Counted from the stretch's first letter, positions 10,098 through 19,379 are shown. The stretch is 64,000 nucleotides of DNA from Arthrobacter echini (GCF_004803505.1 NZ_SSWH01000006.1:1-64000); one strand, 5' to 3'. Notes: generated from the sequence alone by a model not told the origin. Translations and numbers: made by a program.

Positions 10098-10595
10098 TTA
10101 GCGCTTGGAGTACTGCGGCGCCTTGCGTGCCTTCTTCAGTCCGGCCTTCTTGCGCTCGATCACGCGAGCGTCGCGGGTCAGGAAACCCGCCTTCTTCAGC
10201 GCGGGCCGGTTGTTCTCGCGGTCGATCTCGTTCAGCGTGCGTGCCACGCCCAGCCGCAGTGCGCCGGCCTGGCCGGAGGGCCCACCACCGTGGATGCGGG
10301 CGATGACGTCGTAGGCACCGTCGAGCTCGAGGAGCTTGAACGGGTCGTTGACTTCCTGCTGGTGGAGCTTGTTCGGGAAGTAGTCTGCGAGCTCGCGCCC
10401 GTTGACGATCCACTTGCCCGTGCCGGGAACGAGGCGCACACGGGCGATCGCTTCCTTGCGGCGCCCCACTGCTCCGCCACCCACGGTCAGTGCGGGGCGT
10501 TCCCTGACGGCGGTCTCGACGCTTTCGCTCGACTCCGAGGTGTAGCTGGTGAGCTCCTCTGTCGGTTCGTTCATTTCTTCAGTGTTCTGAGCCAC
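10098..10595 (-). CDS. rpsI: 30S ribosomal protein S9
   Basis: Small-subunit protein whose C-terminal tail reaches the P-site tRNA. The S9 core starts near [17 protein letters not shown]. The protein ends in the invariant basic tail [12 protein letters not shown]. At 165 residues it carries an N-terminal acidic extension of about 40 residues, usual in actinobacteria. The GTG start has AAGGAG just upstream. It follows rplM by 37 bp, the usual L13-S9 pair. Confidence 0.96.
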   Translation of the reverse strand: MAQNTEEMNEPTEELTSYTSESSESVETAVRERPALTVGGGAVGRRKEAIARVRLVPGTGKWIVNGRELADYFPNKLHQQEVNDPFKLLELDGAYDVIARIHGGGPSGQAGALRLGVARTLNEIDRENNRPALKKAGFLTRDARVIERKKAGLKKARKAPQYSKR

Positions 10596-10632
10596 GGTTC
10601 TCCTTGAAACTGTCTAGTGTCGGTGGCCAGGA

Positions 10633-11076
10633 CTACTGGGCGACCTGGGTGATTTCGAATGTTCTGGGCTGCTGCGCGGCGTGGGGGTGCTCTGCTCCGC
10701 GGTAGACCTTCAGCTTGCCGATCTGCTGGGCGGCGAGCGAGTTCTTGGGAAGCATCCCTCGAATGGCCTTCTCCACTGCGCGCTCCGGGTTCTTCTCCAG
10801 GAGTTCGGCGTAGTTCGTGGACTTCAGGCCACCGGGGAAGCCCGAGTGGCGGTAGGCGCGCTTCTGCTCGAGCTTGGCTCCGGTGAGCGCAACCTTGTCA
10901 GCATTGATGATGACCACGAAGTCGCCCATGTCCATGTGAGGGGCGAAGGTCGGCTTGTGCTTTCCGCGCAGGAGAATGGCGGTCTGGCTGGCAAGACGGC
11001 CGAGGACGACGTCGGTTGCATCGATTAGGTGCCATTGGCGATCGATATCGCCTGGCTTCGGGGTGTACGTACGCAC
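10633..11076 (-). CDS. rplM: 50S ribosomal protein L13
   Basis: Early-assembly large-subunit protein. The frame can be extended to a GTG at 11112, but the GTG at 11076 gives [10 protein letters not shown] and 147 residues, the standard length, with GAAGG as SD about 9 bp upstream. The conserved VLGRLAS and [13 protein letters not shown] motifs are present. It is the first gene of the rplM-rpsI operon, with a promoter about 220 bp upstream. Confidence 0.95.
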   Translation of the reverse strand: MRTYTPKPGDIDRQWHLIDATDVVLGRLASQTAILLRGKHKPTFAPHMDMGDFVVIINADKVALTGAKLEQKRAYRHSGFPGGLKSTNYAELLEKNPERAVEKAIRGMLPKNSLAAQQIGKLKVYRGAEHPHAAQQPRTFEITQVAQ

Positions 11077-11295
11077 GGTTATGGCCTTCGTTTCTGTTTC
11101 GGTGTCGCTCACGGGAACTCTGGGGCTCTTTCCGCGAACTCAGCTGACTCATGCGTTACCGGAACTCCAGGTGAGGGCTGAAATACGGCCAGTGATCCCT
11201 GGATCTCGGCCTCGTCCCCGGGCCATGTGGTTCTGCAACTGAACCGCACCGATGGGCGAAGATGAATCGAGAAGGGATACGCACGACGACTGCCA

Positions 11296-11325
11296 AGCCT
11301 AGCCTGCTGCCGCCCGCGAGGTCAA
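11296..11325 (-). promoter_or_regulatory. Promoter of rplM-rpsI, with long leader
   Basis: Read on the minus strand, TTGACC (11320-11325), an 18-bp spacer and TAGGCT (11296-11301) make a good vegetative actinobacterial promoter. Transcription would start near 11289, giving a leader of about 210 nt before rplM. The whole stretch 11077-11413 holds no gene. Beyond this promoter I see only weak inverted repeats near 11185-11225. Confidence 0.6.
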
Positions 11326-11413
11326 AATCGTCCTGCGTGCTCCTGACGCCGATTCATCCGCCTGGGTGCTCCTGGTATTCACCATTCAGCGTTCACCCTG
11401 CCCCGGTAGGCCG

Positions 11414-12340
11414 TCACCGTTCCGCCGTCCGCCGGGCGCGTGTGAGCTCCGCCCTGGCACCGACCTCGGCGTCGGGAGGATAGGAGATCTCCTCGAGAAC
11501 CAGTGGATGCGCTGCCGCCAGGATGGACCGCGCATCCTTGACCCGTGCGGCGAGCCTCTCCGCCAACCACGTCGGCGGCTTCTCGCCCGCGCCCACGCGC
11601 AGCGTCGAGCCGATCAGTGCGCGGACCATGCTGTGGCAGAACGCATCGGCCTGTACCTGCGCGGTGATGACGCCGTCCGGACCGCGCACGAACTCGTACC
11701 GCTGAAGCTCGCGGATCGTCGTGGCTCCCTCACGCGCCTTGCAGAAGGCTGCGAAGTCCTGCACGCCCAGCAGGTGAGCTGCCCCGTCGTTGAGCAGGGC
11801 GACGTCGAGTGCCCCCGGATACCAGAGCGTCGTCGTCCGCCGCAGCGGGTCCTGTCCCGCGTCGATGTCCGCGATGGCGTAGCTGTAGCGTCGCCACAAC
11901 GCAGAAAAGCGCGCGTCGAAGGCCTCCGGTACCACTCCGGCGGACCGGACCACGACGGCGGGAACCCTCCTGCGTCCGCTCCGTCCCTGGTCGGCGGTGT
12001 CGTTCAGGATCCGGTTGACGGCTCCGCTCATGCGCCGCAGCAGAGCCCGAGCGGGATCCACGGCGCGACCGCGGGCCACACCGTTCCACTCCGCAGTGGT
12101 CAGATCGACATGCGCAACCTGCCCTCGCGCGTGCACGCCCGCGTCCGTTCGTCCACCGACGGTGAGGCGCGCGGGCCTGCCCAGCACCAGCAGAAGTGCG
12201 TCTTCGAGCACCCCCTGCACAGTGGGCAGGCCGGGTTGACGTGCCCAACCCGAGAACGCGGTCCCGTCGTAGGCGATATCGAGCCGGATACGCAGGAGCC
12301 CACCGTCCCGGCCGGGGAGGGTGGGCTCGTGCGATGTCAT
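11414..12340 (-). CDS. truA: tRNA pseudouridine(38-40) synthase TruA
   Basis: Converts uridines 38-40 of the tRNA anticodon arm to pseudouridine. The 308-residue protein has the catalytic Asp in GGRTDAGVHARGQVAH and the second family block RRYSYAI. FCHSMVRALIGSTLRVG supplies the C-terminal motif. An insertion around residues 105-135 (rich in Arg and Gly) makes it somewhat longer than the E. coli enzyme. It starts 20 bp after rplQ and is the last gene of the infA-rpoA-rplQ unit. Confidence 0.93.
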   Translation of the reverse strand: MTSHEPTLPGRDGGLLRIRLDIAYDGTAFSGWARQPGLPTVQGVLEDALLLVLGRPARLTVGGRTDAGVHARGQVAHVDLTTAEWNGVARGRAVDPARALLRRMSGAVNRILNDTADQGRSGRRRVPAVVVRSAGVVPEAFDARFSALWRRYSYAIADIDAGQDPLRRTTTLWYPGALDVALLNDGAAHLLGVQDFAAFCKAREGATTIRELQRYEFVRGPDGVITAQVQADAFCHSMVRALIGSTLRVGAGEKPPTWLAERLAARVKDARSILAAAHPLVLEEISYPPDAEVGARAELTRARRTAER

Positions 12341-12360
12341 GGTGGACCGGATCCGGGGAA

Positions 12361-13017
12361 CTACTTTTTCTCGTCCTCGGCCGCGTCCACCGCAGTGCTG
12401 TCCTCCACGGTGCCCTCGACGATGACGACATCATCGGTCTCGGCCTCGGAAGTGACCGTGCCGTCCTCGCCCGCAACCTCCTCGGCGGAGTCGGCCGACT
12501 GGGCAGAATCAACCGAGTCAACCGAATCGACCGAATCAGCGGACGGGGCCGAGTCGACCGAATCAACGGAATCCACCGAGTCAGCGGACCGGCTTACGGG
12601 GGCGGCGGCAGGCGCTGCGGCCCGCTCTGCCTCGGCCACGACGGACTGTCTGGCGGACATCGGCTCCAGGACCAGTTCGATCACAGCCATCGGCGCGTTG
12701 TCGCCCTTACGGTTGCCGATCTTCGTGATGCGCGTGTAACCGCCTTCGCGATTGGCCACGGCGGGAGCGATATCGGTGAACAGCTCATGGACAATGCCCT
12801 TGTTGCTGATGACACCGAGAACGCGTCGACGCGAGGCCAGATCTCCCTTCTTCGCGAAGGTGATGAGACGCTCCGCGTACGGGCGCAGCCGTTTGGCCTT
12901 GGTCACCGTGGTGGTGATGCGCTTGTGCTCGAACAGTGAGGCGGCCAGGTTGGCGAGCATCAGGCGTTCGTGCGCCGGACCGCCTCCGAGACGTGGGCCC
13001 TTGGTGGGTGTGGGCAT
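12361..13017 (-). CDS. rplQ: 50S ribosomal protein L17 with repetitive acidic tail
   Basis: Large-subunit protein near the exit-tunnel end. The L17 core (residues 1-120) opens with [20 protein letters not shown] and is normal. Residues 121-218 form a long Ala/Ser/Asp/Glu tail. In it a 15-residue unit ([15 protein letters not shown] at 145-159) is repeated almost exactly at 160-174, matching a 45-bp tandem duplication in the DNA. Extensions of L17 are common in actinobacteria, but this SVD repeat is unusual. It lies 63 bp after rpoA, with a strong hairpin in between. Confidence 0.95.
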   Translation of the reverse strand: MPTPTKGPRLGGGPAHERLMLANLAASLFEHKRITTTVTKAKRLRPYAERLITFAKKGDLASRRRVLGVISNKGIVHELFTDIAPAVANREGGYTRITKIGNRKGDNAPMAVIELVLEPMSARQSVVAEAERAAAPAAAPVSRSADSVDSVDSVDSAPSADSVDSVDSVDSAQSADSAEEVAGEDGTVTSEAETDDVVIVEGTVEDSTAVDAAEDEKK

Positions 13018-13038
13018 GATTCTTTCTCCTCATTAGGC

Positions 13039-13070
13039 GTCCCGGCACCGCTCTTGTGCGGTGCCGGGAC
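13039..13070 (-). other. Perfect 13-bp hairpin between rpoA and rplQ
   Basis: GTCCCGGCACCGC (13039-13051) and its exact complement (13058-13070) enclose a 6-nt loop 10 bp after the rpoA stop. No U-run follows and rplQ begins about 22 bp later. An attenuator, partial terminator or RNase processing site is more likely than a full stop. Confidence 0.55.
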
Positions 13071-13080
13071 GGATAGCGTG

Positions 13081-14091
13081 CTAGACCTCTTCGTCGGCGT
13101 AGCCGGCGTCGTCCTCATCGATGGCCGCAGCACGGGCCGCGAGATCGAACCCTGGAGGGGAATCCTTCAGGGACAGACCGAGCTCCACGAGCTTGGCCTT
13201 CACCTCATCGATCGACTTCGCGCCGAAGTTCCGGATGTCCATCAGATCGGCTTCCGAGCGGACCGTGAGCTCACCCACGGAGTGGATGCCCTCACGCTTG
13301 AGGCAGTTGTACGACCTCACGGTCAGTTCCAGATCCTCGATGGGCAGGGCCATGTCCGCGGCGAGTGCCGCATCGGTAGGTGACGGACCGATCTCGATGC
13401 CTTCTGCCGCAACGTTCAGCTCGCGGGCCAGGCCGAAGAGTTCCACCAGGGTGGTTCCCGCCGAGGCAACCGCATCGCGCGGGGCGATGGCATCCTTCGT
13501 CTCGACATCGACGATCAGCTTGTCGAAGTCGGTGCGCTGCTCCACACGGGTGGCTTCCACGCGGAAGGTCACCTTCAGGACGGGCGAGTAGATCGAATCG
13601 ACCGGGATGCGGCCGATCTCGGAGTCCCCCGACTTGTTCTGCGACGCCGAGACGTACCCGCGACCGCGCTCGATCGTCAGCTCGAGTTCGAACTTGCCCT
13701 TCGAATTGAGGGTGGCGATGTGCAGATCGGGGTTGTGGAACTCGACGCCGGCGGGCGGTGCGATATCGGCAGCTGTGACCACTCCGGGCCCCTGCTTGCG
13801 CAGGTAGGCGACGACCGGCTCGTCGTGCTCGGAGGACACGGCAAGATTCTTGATGTTCAGGATGATCTCGGTGACATCCTCCTTCACCCCTGGGACCGTG
13901 GTGAACTCGTGGAGCACCCCGTCGATCCGGACGCTCGTCACTGCAGCGCCGGGAATCGAGGACAGCAGGGTGCGGCGGAGCGAATTACCGAGGGTATAGC
14001 CGAAGCCGGGCTCGAGGGGTTCGATGACGAAACGGGACCGGTTGTCGGCGACGACTTCTTCAGTCAGGGTGGGGCGCTGTGCAATGAGCAC
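13081..14091 (-). CDS. rpoA: DNA-directed RNA polymerase subunit alpha
   Basis: Scaffold for polymerase assembly and contact for UP elements and activators. The N-terminal domain has [22 protein letters not shown]; the C-terminal domain has [12 protein letters not shown] and [15 protein letters not shown]. The GTG at 14091 (MLIAQRPTL) gives 336 residues and is 6 nt from AAAGGA. The ATG two codons upstream abuts that SD and is less likely. The order rpsM-rpsK-rpoA-rplQ is the classic alpha operon, here without rpsD. Confidence 0.97.
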   Translation of the reverse strand: MLIAQRPTLTEEVVADNRSRFVIEPLEPGFGYTLGNSLRRTLLSSIPGAAVTSVRIDGVLHEFTTVPGVKEDVTEIILNIKNLAVSSEHDEPVVAYLRKQGPGVVTAADIAPPAGVEFHNPDLHIATLNSKGKFELELTIERGRGYVSASQNKSGDSEIGRIPVDSIYSPVLKVTFRVEATRVEQRTDFDKLIVDVETKDAIAPRDAVASAGTTLVELFGLARELNVAAEGIEIGPSPTDAALAADMALPIEDLELTVRSYNCLKREGIHSVGELTVRSEADLMDIRNFGAKSIDEVKAKLVELGLSLKDSPPGFDLAARAAAIDEDDAGYADEEV

Positions 14092-14153
14092 GTACATTTC
14101 CTTTCAGGAAGCATCCGCTATATGACACTTCGGAATGGGCGGGACTGCTGGTC

Positions 14154-14208
14154 GGCCTGCTCAGCAGGCCAGAGATGCTACCCCGCCGGAGTGGATCGGA
14201 CCCGATCC
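14154..14208 (-). other. Two small hairpins between rpsK and rpoA
   Basis: GGCCTGC TCA GCAGGCC (14154-14170) and GGATCGG AC CCGATCC (14193-14208) are perfect short inverted repeats in the 153-bp rpsK-rpoA spacer. They could be processing or attenuation sites within the operon. Confidence 0.45.
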
Positions 14209-14244
14209 GCCCCGGCGACGAACAGCATCGGTGCGGCCTGTGAC

Positions 14245-14646
14245 TCAGACGCGACGGCGCTTGGGCGGGCGGACGCCGTTATGTGCGCTCGGGGTGACGT
14301 CCTGGATGGAGCCGACTTCCAGACCCGTGGCCTGCAGCGAACGGATCGCCGTCTCACGACCGGATCCCGGACCCTTCACGAACACGTCGACCTTGCGGAC
14401 GCCGTGCTCCTGTGCACGCTTGGCGGCAGCCTCCGCGGCCATCTGGGCCGCGAACGGTGTGGACTTGCGCGAGCCCTTGAAGCCGACCTCCCCGGCTGAT
14501 GCCCAGGAGATGACAGCTCCACCGGGATCGGTGATGGAGATGATGGTGTTGTTGAAGGTGCTCTTGATGTGCGCCTGTCCGAGCGCGATATTCTTCTTGT
14601 CCTTGCGACGCGGCTTGCGCACCGCTCCACGAGTCTTGGGGGGCAT
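14245..14646 (-). CDS. rpsK: 30S ribosomal protein S11
   Basis: Platform protein of the small subunit near the mRNA exit. It is 133 residues. [15 protein letters not shown] and the conserved KGPGSGRE block are visible, and it ends with the basic PPKRRRV. Length and motifs are standard. It is separated from rpsM by an unusually long repeat-filled spacer of 191 bp. Confidence 0.97.
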   Translation of the reverse strand: MPPKTRGAVRKPRRKDKKNIALGQAHIKSTFNNTIISITDPGGAVISWASAGEVGFKGSRKSTPFAAQMAAEAAAKRAQEHGVRKVDVFVKGPGSGRETAIRSLQATGLEVGSIQDVTPSAHNGVRPPKRRRV

Positions 14647-14694
14647 TGCTTCTCCTACGAAGATATTGAATAGAGCATGGGGCGAATCTCATTC

Positions 14695-14787
14695 GGGCCC
14701 TGGCCACCGAAGGGGCCTCCGCCAGGGAGCCGGCGGGTGGGCCCCTGGCCGCCGGTGGAGTTAGTGGGCGGGCCCCTGATGGCCGGG
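14695..14787. repeat. GC-rich imperfect repeats in the rpsM-rpsK spacer
   Basis: Three related segments beginning GGGCCC(C)TG occur at 14695-14710, 14739-14758 and 14770-14787, with local inverted repeats such as GCCGGCGG/CCGCCGGT. The spacer 14647-14837 holds no ORF with coding character. The function is unknown. Confidence 0.45.
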
Positions 14788-14837
14788 TTCCCTGGCCGGG
14801 CGAGCCTTGGCGAGCCCGGTTAGGGTGCCATTAGGGA

Positions 14838-15215
14838 CTAGCGCCCGACCTTCTTCTTGCCTGCGACCGTACGCTTCGGGCCCTTGCGGGTCCGCGCGTT
14901 CGTCTTCGTACGCTGTCCGCGTACGGGAAGGCCGCGGCGGTGCCGAATGCCCTCATAGCTGCCGATCTCGACCTTGCGGCGGATGTCAGCGGCGACCTCG
15001 CGGCGAAGATCGCCCTCGACCTTGAAGTTGCCCTCGATGTAGTCACGGAGCTGGACCAGTTCCGTGTCGGAGAGATCCTTGACGCGGGTGTTCGCCGAGA
15101 TCCCCGTATCGACGATCGTCTTCTCCGCGCGGGTCCTCCCCATGCCGTAGATGTAGGTAAGCGCGATGACGACCCGCTTTTCGCGGGGAATGTCTACGCC
15201 GGCAAGACGTGCCAT
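14838..15215 (-). CDS. rpsM: 30S ribosomal protein S13
   Basis: Head protein of the small subunit that contacts the P-site tRNA and forms subunit bridges. It begins [19 protein letters not shown], has the helix-two-turns-helix motif around [10 protein letters not shown], and ends in a basic tail with [11 protein letters not shown]. The length of 125 is normal. It follows rpmJ by 163 bp. Confidence 0.97.
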   Translation of the reverse strand: MARLAGVDIPREKRVVIALTYIYGMGRTRAEKTIVDTGISANTRVKDLSDTELVQLRDYIEGNFKVEGDLRREVAADIRRKVEIGSYEGIRHRRGLPVRGQRTKTNARTRKGPKRTVAGKKKVGR

Positions 15216-15378
15216 AGAGACGGTGCTCCTCTTGTATAACCGGAGGTCTTGAGCAGAACGATTCCGGAACGCATCTTCCGGTCCCCGGCCTCCGAGCCGG
15301 GGGTGTCCGTCCCTCTGCGGGACGCCGTTCTGCCGTTGGTGGTACTACGAGCGAGGGGCAGGCCCCCCGGGAGGCTTC

Positions 15379-15492
15379 TCAGCCCTGGCGCTGCTTGTGG
15401 CGCGGGTTCGCGCAGATGACGAGAACGTTGCCCTTGCGGCGAACCACCTGGCACTTCTCGCAGATACGCTTCACGCTCGGCTGGACCTTCAT
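15379..15492 (-). CDS. rpmJ: 50S ribosomal protein L36
   Basis: Small zinc-ribbon large-subunit protein of 37 residues, found by reading the infA-rpsM gap. It begins [14 protein letters not shown] and ends RHKQRQG. The zinc ligands are Cys11, Cys14, Cys27 and His32, so this is the zinc-containing (C+) form. It starts 21 bp after infA. Confidence 0.95.
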   Translation of the reverse strand: MKVQPSVKRICEKCQVVRRKGNVLVICANPRHKQRQG

Positions 15493-15513
15493 GGTGTTCC
15501 TTTGCGTTCGTTC

Positions 15514-15735
15514 TTACTTGTAGCGGTAGACAATACGACCCCGGGTGAGGTCGTACGGGCTCAGTTCCACCACGACCCGGTCCTCGGGAAGGATCCGGAT
15601 GTAGTGCTGACGCATCTTTCCCGAGATGTGAGCGAGAACAATGTGTCCGTTGGCAAGCTCAACGCGGAACATCGCGTTGGGCAGTGCCTCGTTCACAGTG
15701 CCTTCGATCTCAATGACACCGTCTTTCTTGGCCAT
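15514..15735 (-). CDS. infA: Translation initiation factor IF-1
   Basis: Binds the ribosomal A site during initiation. The 73-residue OB-fold protein begins [12 protein letters not shown] and contains [19 protein letters not shown], the standard family core. It is the first gene of the infA-rpmJ-rpsM-rpsK-rpoA-rplQ-truA unit and has its own promoter about 140 bp upstream. Confidence 0.97.
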   Translation of the reverse strand: MAKKDGVIEIEGTVNEALPNAMFRVELANGHIVLAHISGKMRQHYIRILPEDRVVVELSPYDLTRGRIVYRYK

Positions 15736-15880
15736 ATCCTCCGCTAACGTCTATGTCCACCGCATGTACGGCAGACCGGTTCAGGTTCTGGCCATCGGCT
15801 CCCGTCCGGAGATACGATCGCCGGTGGAGGTACGCGTAGAGGCCTCAGAAGGGCACAAAAACGCAGACGACCAACAACGA

Positions 15881-15910
15881 ATTCTACGCTACGGCAGCGC
15901 GATAGTTAAA
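15881..15910 (-). promoter_or_regulatory. Promoter of the infA operon
   Basis: On the minus strand TTTAAC (15905-15910), an 18-bp spacer and TAGAAT (15881-15886) form a strong promoter match, with a start near 15874 and a leader of about 140 nt. A GC-rich stretch between map and this promoter may end the secY-adk-map transcript. Confidence 0.6.
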
Positions 15911-15947
15911 TTCCGCCGCGCGCCTCGGGCGGGCCGCACTCTCACGG

Positions 15948-16775
15948 TCACTCTGCGGGCAGCACCGGCCTCACGCCGAGTGGCTCGAGCTGCGATGCAC
16001 CGCCGTCGGGTGCGGACAGTACCCAGATCCCGCCGTCGTGAACGGCTACGCTGTGCTCCCACTGCGACGCCCGTCCGCCGTCCGTCGTGACCACTGTCCA
16101 GTCGTCCTCGAGGACTCGCGTCCCGAGGCCGCCCTGCACCAGCATGGGCTCGATCGCGAGGCACAGACCCTCACGCACTCGCGGTCCGCGGTTCGAACTC
16201 CGATAGTTCAGGACGTCCGGCGCCTGATGCATCTGTGTGCCGATCCCATGGCCCACGTAGTCCTCCAGGATCCCGAGTTCCGCACCCGGCACGGATGCCA
16301 CGTAGTCGTCGATGGCTGCACCGACGTCGCCTACGTGGCGAGCCGAGGCCAGTGCGGCGATACCGTGCCACATGGCGTCCTCCGTCACTCGGGACAGTCG
16401 GACATCCTCCGGTCTGGCAGCTCCGACGATCGTCGTCCGCGCCGAATCCGAGTGCCATCCGCTCACGACGGCGCCGCCGTCTACGGAGAGGATGTCCCCG
16501 TCTGCCAGGACGTAGTCGCCGGGGATCCCGTGCACCACCTCCTCGTTGACCGAGGTGCAGATGCTGGCCGGGAACCCGTGATAACCCAGGAAGTTGGACG
16601 TCGCACCGGCCTCCTGCAGAACGCTCTCGAACACCTCGTTCAGGTACGCCGTCGTCACGCCTACCTCCGCCGCAGCGACCGTTCTGTCCAACGCGTCGGC
16701 AAGAACGAGACCAGCATCCCGCATCACGAGCATCTGGGCGGGGGTCTTGTATTCGATCTTGGGTTGACGGAACAT
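15948..16775 (-). CDS. map: Type I methionine aminopeptidase
   Basis: Removes N-terminal Met from nascent proteins. The 275-residue protein has all five metal ligands of the family: Asp in LSVDGG, Asp in HSDSA, His in GHGIGT, Glu in IEPML and Glu in WEHSV. CTSVNEEVVHGIP is the substrate-binding block. It follows adk by 7 bp. The secY-adk-map order is a classic arrangement. Confidence 0.95.
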   Translation of the reverse strand: MFRQPKIEYKTPAQMLVMRDAGLVLADALDRTVAAAEVGVTTAYLNEVFESVLQEAGATSNFLGYHGFPASICTSVNEEVVHGIPGDYVLADGDILSVDGGAVVSGWHSDSARTTIVGAARPEDVRLSRVTEDAMWHGIAALASARHVGDVGAAIDDYVASVPGAELGILEDYVGHGIGTQMHQAPDVLNYRSSNRGPRVREGLCLAIEPMLVQGGLGTRVLEDDWTVVTTDGGRASQWEHSVAVHDGGIWVLSAPDGGASQLEPLGVRPVLPAE

Positions 16776-16782
16776 GCCAGAC

Positions 16783-17355
16783 CTAGCTCGAGACCTTCAG
16801 TGCACTCATGATGCGCTCGGTGATCTCGTCGATCGGACCTAGTCCATTCACGCGGAGCACGATACCGCGTTCCTCGTAGCGCGAGACGACGACCTCCGTC
16901 TGATCGTGATAGAGACCGAGCCGGTGCCGGATGACCCGTTCGGTGTCGTCGGAACGCCCGTCGAGCTGCGCCCTGCCCAGGAGGCGTCTGACGAGTTCCT
17001 CGTCGTCCGCGGTCAGCTGCAGGACGACGTCGAGCTCCAGTGCGTTCTCGCTGAGGATGTCATCGAGCTCGGCGACCTGCGAGGCCGTCCGGGGATACCC
17101 GTCGAGCAGGAAACCGTCCCGCACGTCCTCGTTCGCGAGCCGGTCCCGCACCATACTGTTGGTGACGCTGTCGGGAACGAAGTCTCCCGCGTCCATGAAC
17201 TCCCGGGCCTGGACCCCCAGCGGCGTCTCACGCCTGACGTTGTCCCGGAAGATGTCCCCCGTCGAGATGGCAGGGACGTCCAGGCGCTCCGAGATCCGGG
17301 CGGCCTGGGTGCCCTTGCCCGAACCGGGCGGGCCAATGATCAGCATTCTCGTCAT
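16783..17355 (-). CDS. adk: Adenylate kinase
   Basis: Balances ATP, ADP and AMP. The P-loop GPPGSGKGTQA is near the N-terminus, followed by STGDIFRDN and DGYPRT. At 190 residues it is the short-lid form common in actinobacteria, without the zinc-binding lid. Its ATG overlaps the secY stop (ATGA). Confidence 0.96.
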   Translation of the reverse strand: MTRMLIIGPPGSGKGTQAARISERLDVPAISTGDIFRDNVRRETPLGVQAREFMDAGDFVPDSVTNSMVRDRLANEDVRDGFLLDGYPRTASQVAELDDILSENALELDVVLQLTADDEELVRRLLGRAQLDGRSDDTERVIRHRLGLYHDQTEVVVSRYEERGIVLRVNGLGPIDEITERIMSALKVSS

Positions 17356-18662
17356 CGCAACAACCCTTCGTAGTGACGCTGCTGGAGCTGAGCGTCGATC
17401 TGCTTGACCGTCTCGAGGCCCACGCCGACCAGGATGAGGATGGACGTCCCGCCGAACGGGAAGTTCTGGTTCGCGCCGATGGAGACCAGGGCGATGAGCG
17501 GGATCAGCGCCACCAGTCCCAGATAGATCGCGCCCGGGAGCGTGATGCGCGAGAGCACGTACTGCAGGTATTCCGCCGTCGGACGTCCTGCCCGGATCCC
17601 CGGGATGAATCCGCCGTACTTCTTCATGTTCTCGGACACCTCGTCCGGATTGAACGTGATCGCCACGTAGAAGTAGGTGAAGAACACGATCAGGAGGAAG
17701 TACAACGCCATGTACAGCGGGTGGTCCCCGCTCGTGAGGTAGTTGGAGACCCAGACGACCCAGCCCGCCGGCGGCGTCCCGTCCTGGGGCGTGTTGAACT
17801 GCGACACCAGGCTCGGCAGGTAGAGCATCGACGAGGCGAAGATGACCGGGATTACCCCGGCCATGTTCACCTTGATGGGGATGTAGGTGCTGCTCCCGCC
17901 GAGAGTGCGACGCCCCACCATGCGCTTGGCGTACTGGACGGGGATGCGGCGCTGGGACTGCTCCACGAAGATGACCAGCGTGACGACCACGATGCCCATG
18001 AGCAGGACGAGCGCGAACACCGTGCCGCCCTGCGTCCGCAGGATCTCACCCAGCGAGGTGGGGAACCCGGCTGCGATCGCCGTGAAGATGAGCAGCGACA
18101 TGCCGTTGCCCACCCCCTTCTCGGTGATGAGCTCGCCCATCCACATGATGAGGCCGGTCCCTGCCGTGAGCGTGATGATCAGCAACACGATGATGATCAG
18201 TGAGTCGTCCGGGATCAGCGGCACCGGGCAGTTGCCGAGCAGTGCTCCTGAGCGGGCGAGGGAGACCAGCGTGGTCGCGTTCAGCAGCCCGAGTGCGATG
18301 GTCAGGTAGCGCGTGTACTGGGTCAGCTTGGACTGGCCCTGGGCGCCCTCCTGGTGCAGTTCCTGGAAGCGGGGAATGACCACCCGGAGCAGCTGCGTGA
18401 TGATGCTGGCGGTGATGTACGGCATGATCCCCAGGGCGAAGATGGACACCTGGAGGAGTGCTCCGCCGCTGAACAGGTTGACGAACTGGTAGAGCCCACC
18501 CTCCGTGTTTCCCAGTGCCAGACAGCTCTGGACGTTGCCGTAGTCGACGCCAGGTGCGGGAATGAACGCACCGAGACGGAAGATGGTGATGATTCCCAGC
18601 GTGAACAACAGCTTGCGCCGCAGATCTGGTGTCCGGAATGCCCGGCCAATAGCGCTCAGCAA
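17352..18662 (-). CDS. secY: Preprotein translocase subunit SecY
   Basis: Channel subunit of the Sec translocon with ten transmembrane helices. The TTG at 18662 gives MLSAIGRAFRTPDLRRKLL and 436 residues, the usual length, with a perfect AGGAGG 4 nt upstream. A longer frame from 18710 lacks support. PYITASIITQLL and ENMKKYGGFIPGIRAG are typical SecY blocks. Unlike the textbook spc operon, a 17-bp terminator-like stem separates it from rplO. Confidence 0.96.
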   Translation of the reverse strand: MLSAIGRAFRTPDLRRKLLFTLGIITIFRLGAFIPAPGVDYGNVQSCLALGNTEGGLYQFVNLFSGGALLQVSIFALGIMPYITASIITQLLRVVIPRFQELHQEGAQGQSKLTQYTRYLTIALGLLNATTLVSLARSGALLGNCPVPLIPDDSLIIIVLLIITLTAGTGLIMWMGELITEKGVGNGMSLLIFTAIAAGFPTSLGEILRTQGGTVFALVLLMGIVVVTLVIFVEQSQRRIPVQYAKRMVGRRTLGGSSTYIPIKVNMAGVIPVIFASSMLYLPSLVSQFNTPQDGTPPAGWVVWVSNYLTSGDHPLYMALYFLLIVFFTYFYVAITFNPDEVSENMKKYGGFIPGIRAGRPTAEYLQYVLSRITLPGAIYLGLVALIPLIALVSIGANQNFPFGGTSILILVGVGLETVKQIDAQLQQRHYEGLLR

Positions 18663-18713
18663 GCGTCCTCCTGAAGATTCTTCGGTCCCGTCGCGGACCG
18701 CACACAACAACCG

Positions 18714-18719
18714 AGTGTA
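18714..18719 (-). promoter_or_regulatory. Possible -10 box for secY-adk-map
   Basis: TACACT on the minus strand lies between the rplO terminator and secY. The best -35 (TTCAAT) is 19 bp away, so the match is weak. A promoter here is expected if the 18768-18813 hairpin terminates transcription. Confidence 0.3.
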
Positions 18720-18767
18720 ACGGTTGGCCGCCGATGCGATTGAACCGGCGCGTTGCCCGGGACGGAG

Positions 18768-18813
18768 AAGGACCCCTGATGCGCTGATCCAGCCCTGCGC
18801 ATCAGGGGTCCTT
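18768..18813 (-). terminator. 17-bp perfect hairpin between rplO and secY
   Basis: AAGGACCCCTGATGCGC (18768-18784) pairs exactly with 18797-18813 around a 12-nt loop. The stem is flanked by AAG/CTT, so it could work in either direction. It probably ends the spc unit after rplO. Confidence 0.7.
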
Positions 18814-18884
18814 CTGCGATATAACGATATGACATGCGGCGCTGCAGACGTTCTCCGGATTTCCGGACTGCGACGCCCGGCGTC

Positions 18885-19379
18885 CTACAGTTCCGTGACG
18901 GATCCGCCCGCTGCGAGGATCTTCTGGGCAGCCGAGGCCGAGAAGGCGTCAGCCGAAACCGTGAGCGCAACCGTGACCTCGCCGGTCCCCAGCACCTTGA
19001 CGGGCTGGTTCTTGCGCACGGCTCCGCGCGCCACGAGTGACTCCACGCTCACCTCGCCCCCGGTCGGGTACAGCTCCGAGAGCTTGTCCAGATTCACGAC
19101 CTGGAACTCCACGCGGAACGGGTTCTTGAACCCGCGCAGCTTGGGCAGCCGCATGTGCAGCGGCAACTGGCCTCCGGCGAAACCGGCCTTGACCTGGTAA
19201 CGCGCTGCCGTTCCCTTGGTGCCTCGGCCGGCGGTCTTGCCCTTGGACGCTTCACCACGACCCACACGGGTCCTGGCCGTCTTCGCGCCGGGCGCCGGGC
19301 GCAGATGATGGACCTTCAGGGCATGGGTGCGCCCGTCCGTTCCCGGAGCGGCCGGAGCCGCTGAGGTGTTCTCTGTCAT
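18885..19379 (-). CDS. rplO: 50S ribosomal protein L15
   Basis: Large-subunit assembly protein. The N-terminal Gly/Lys-rich segment ([19 protein letters not shown]) and the core [17 protein letters not shown] are typical. It is 164 residues, including a short actinobacterial N-terminal extension. Its start overlaps the rpmD stop (TAATG). It is the last gene of the spc unit here. Confidence 0.96.
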   Translation of the reverse strand: MTENTSAAPAAPGTDGRTHALKVHHLRPAPGAKTARTRVGRGEASKGKTAGRGTKGTAARYQVKAGFAGGQLPLHMRLPKLRGFKNPFRVEFQVVNLDKLSELYPTGGEVSVESLVARGAVRKNQPVKVLGTGEVTVALTVSADAFSASAAQKILAAGGSVTEL

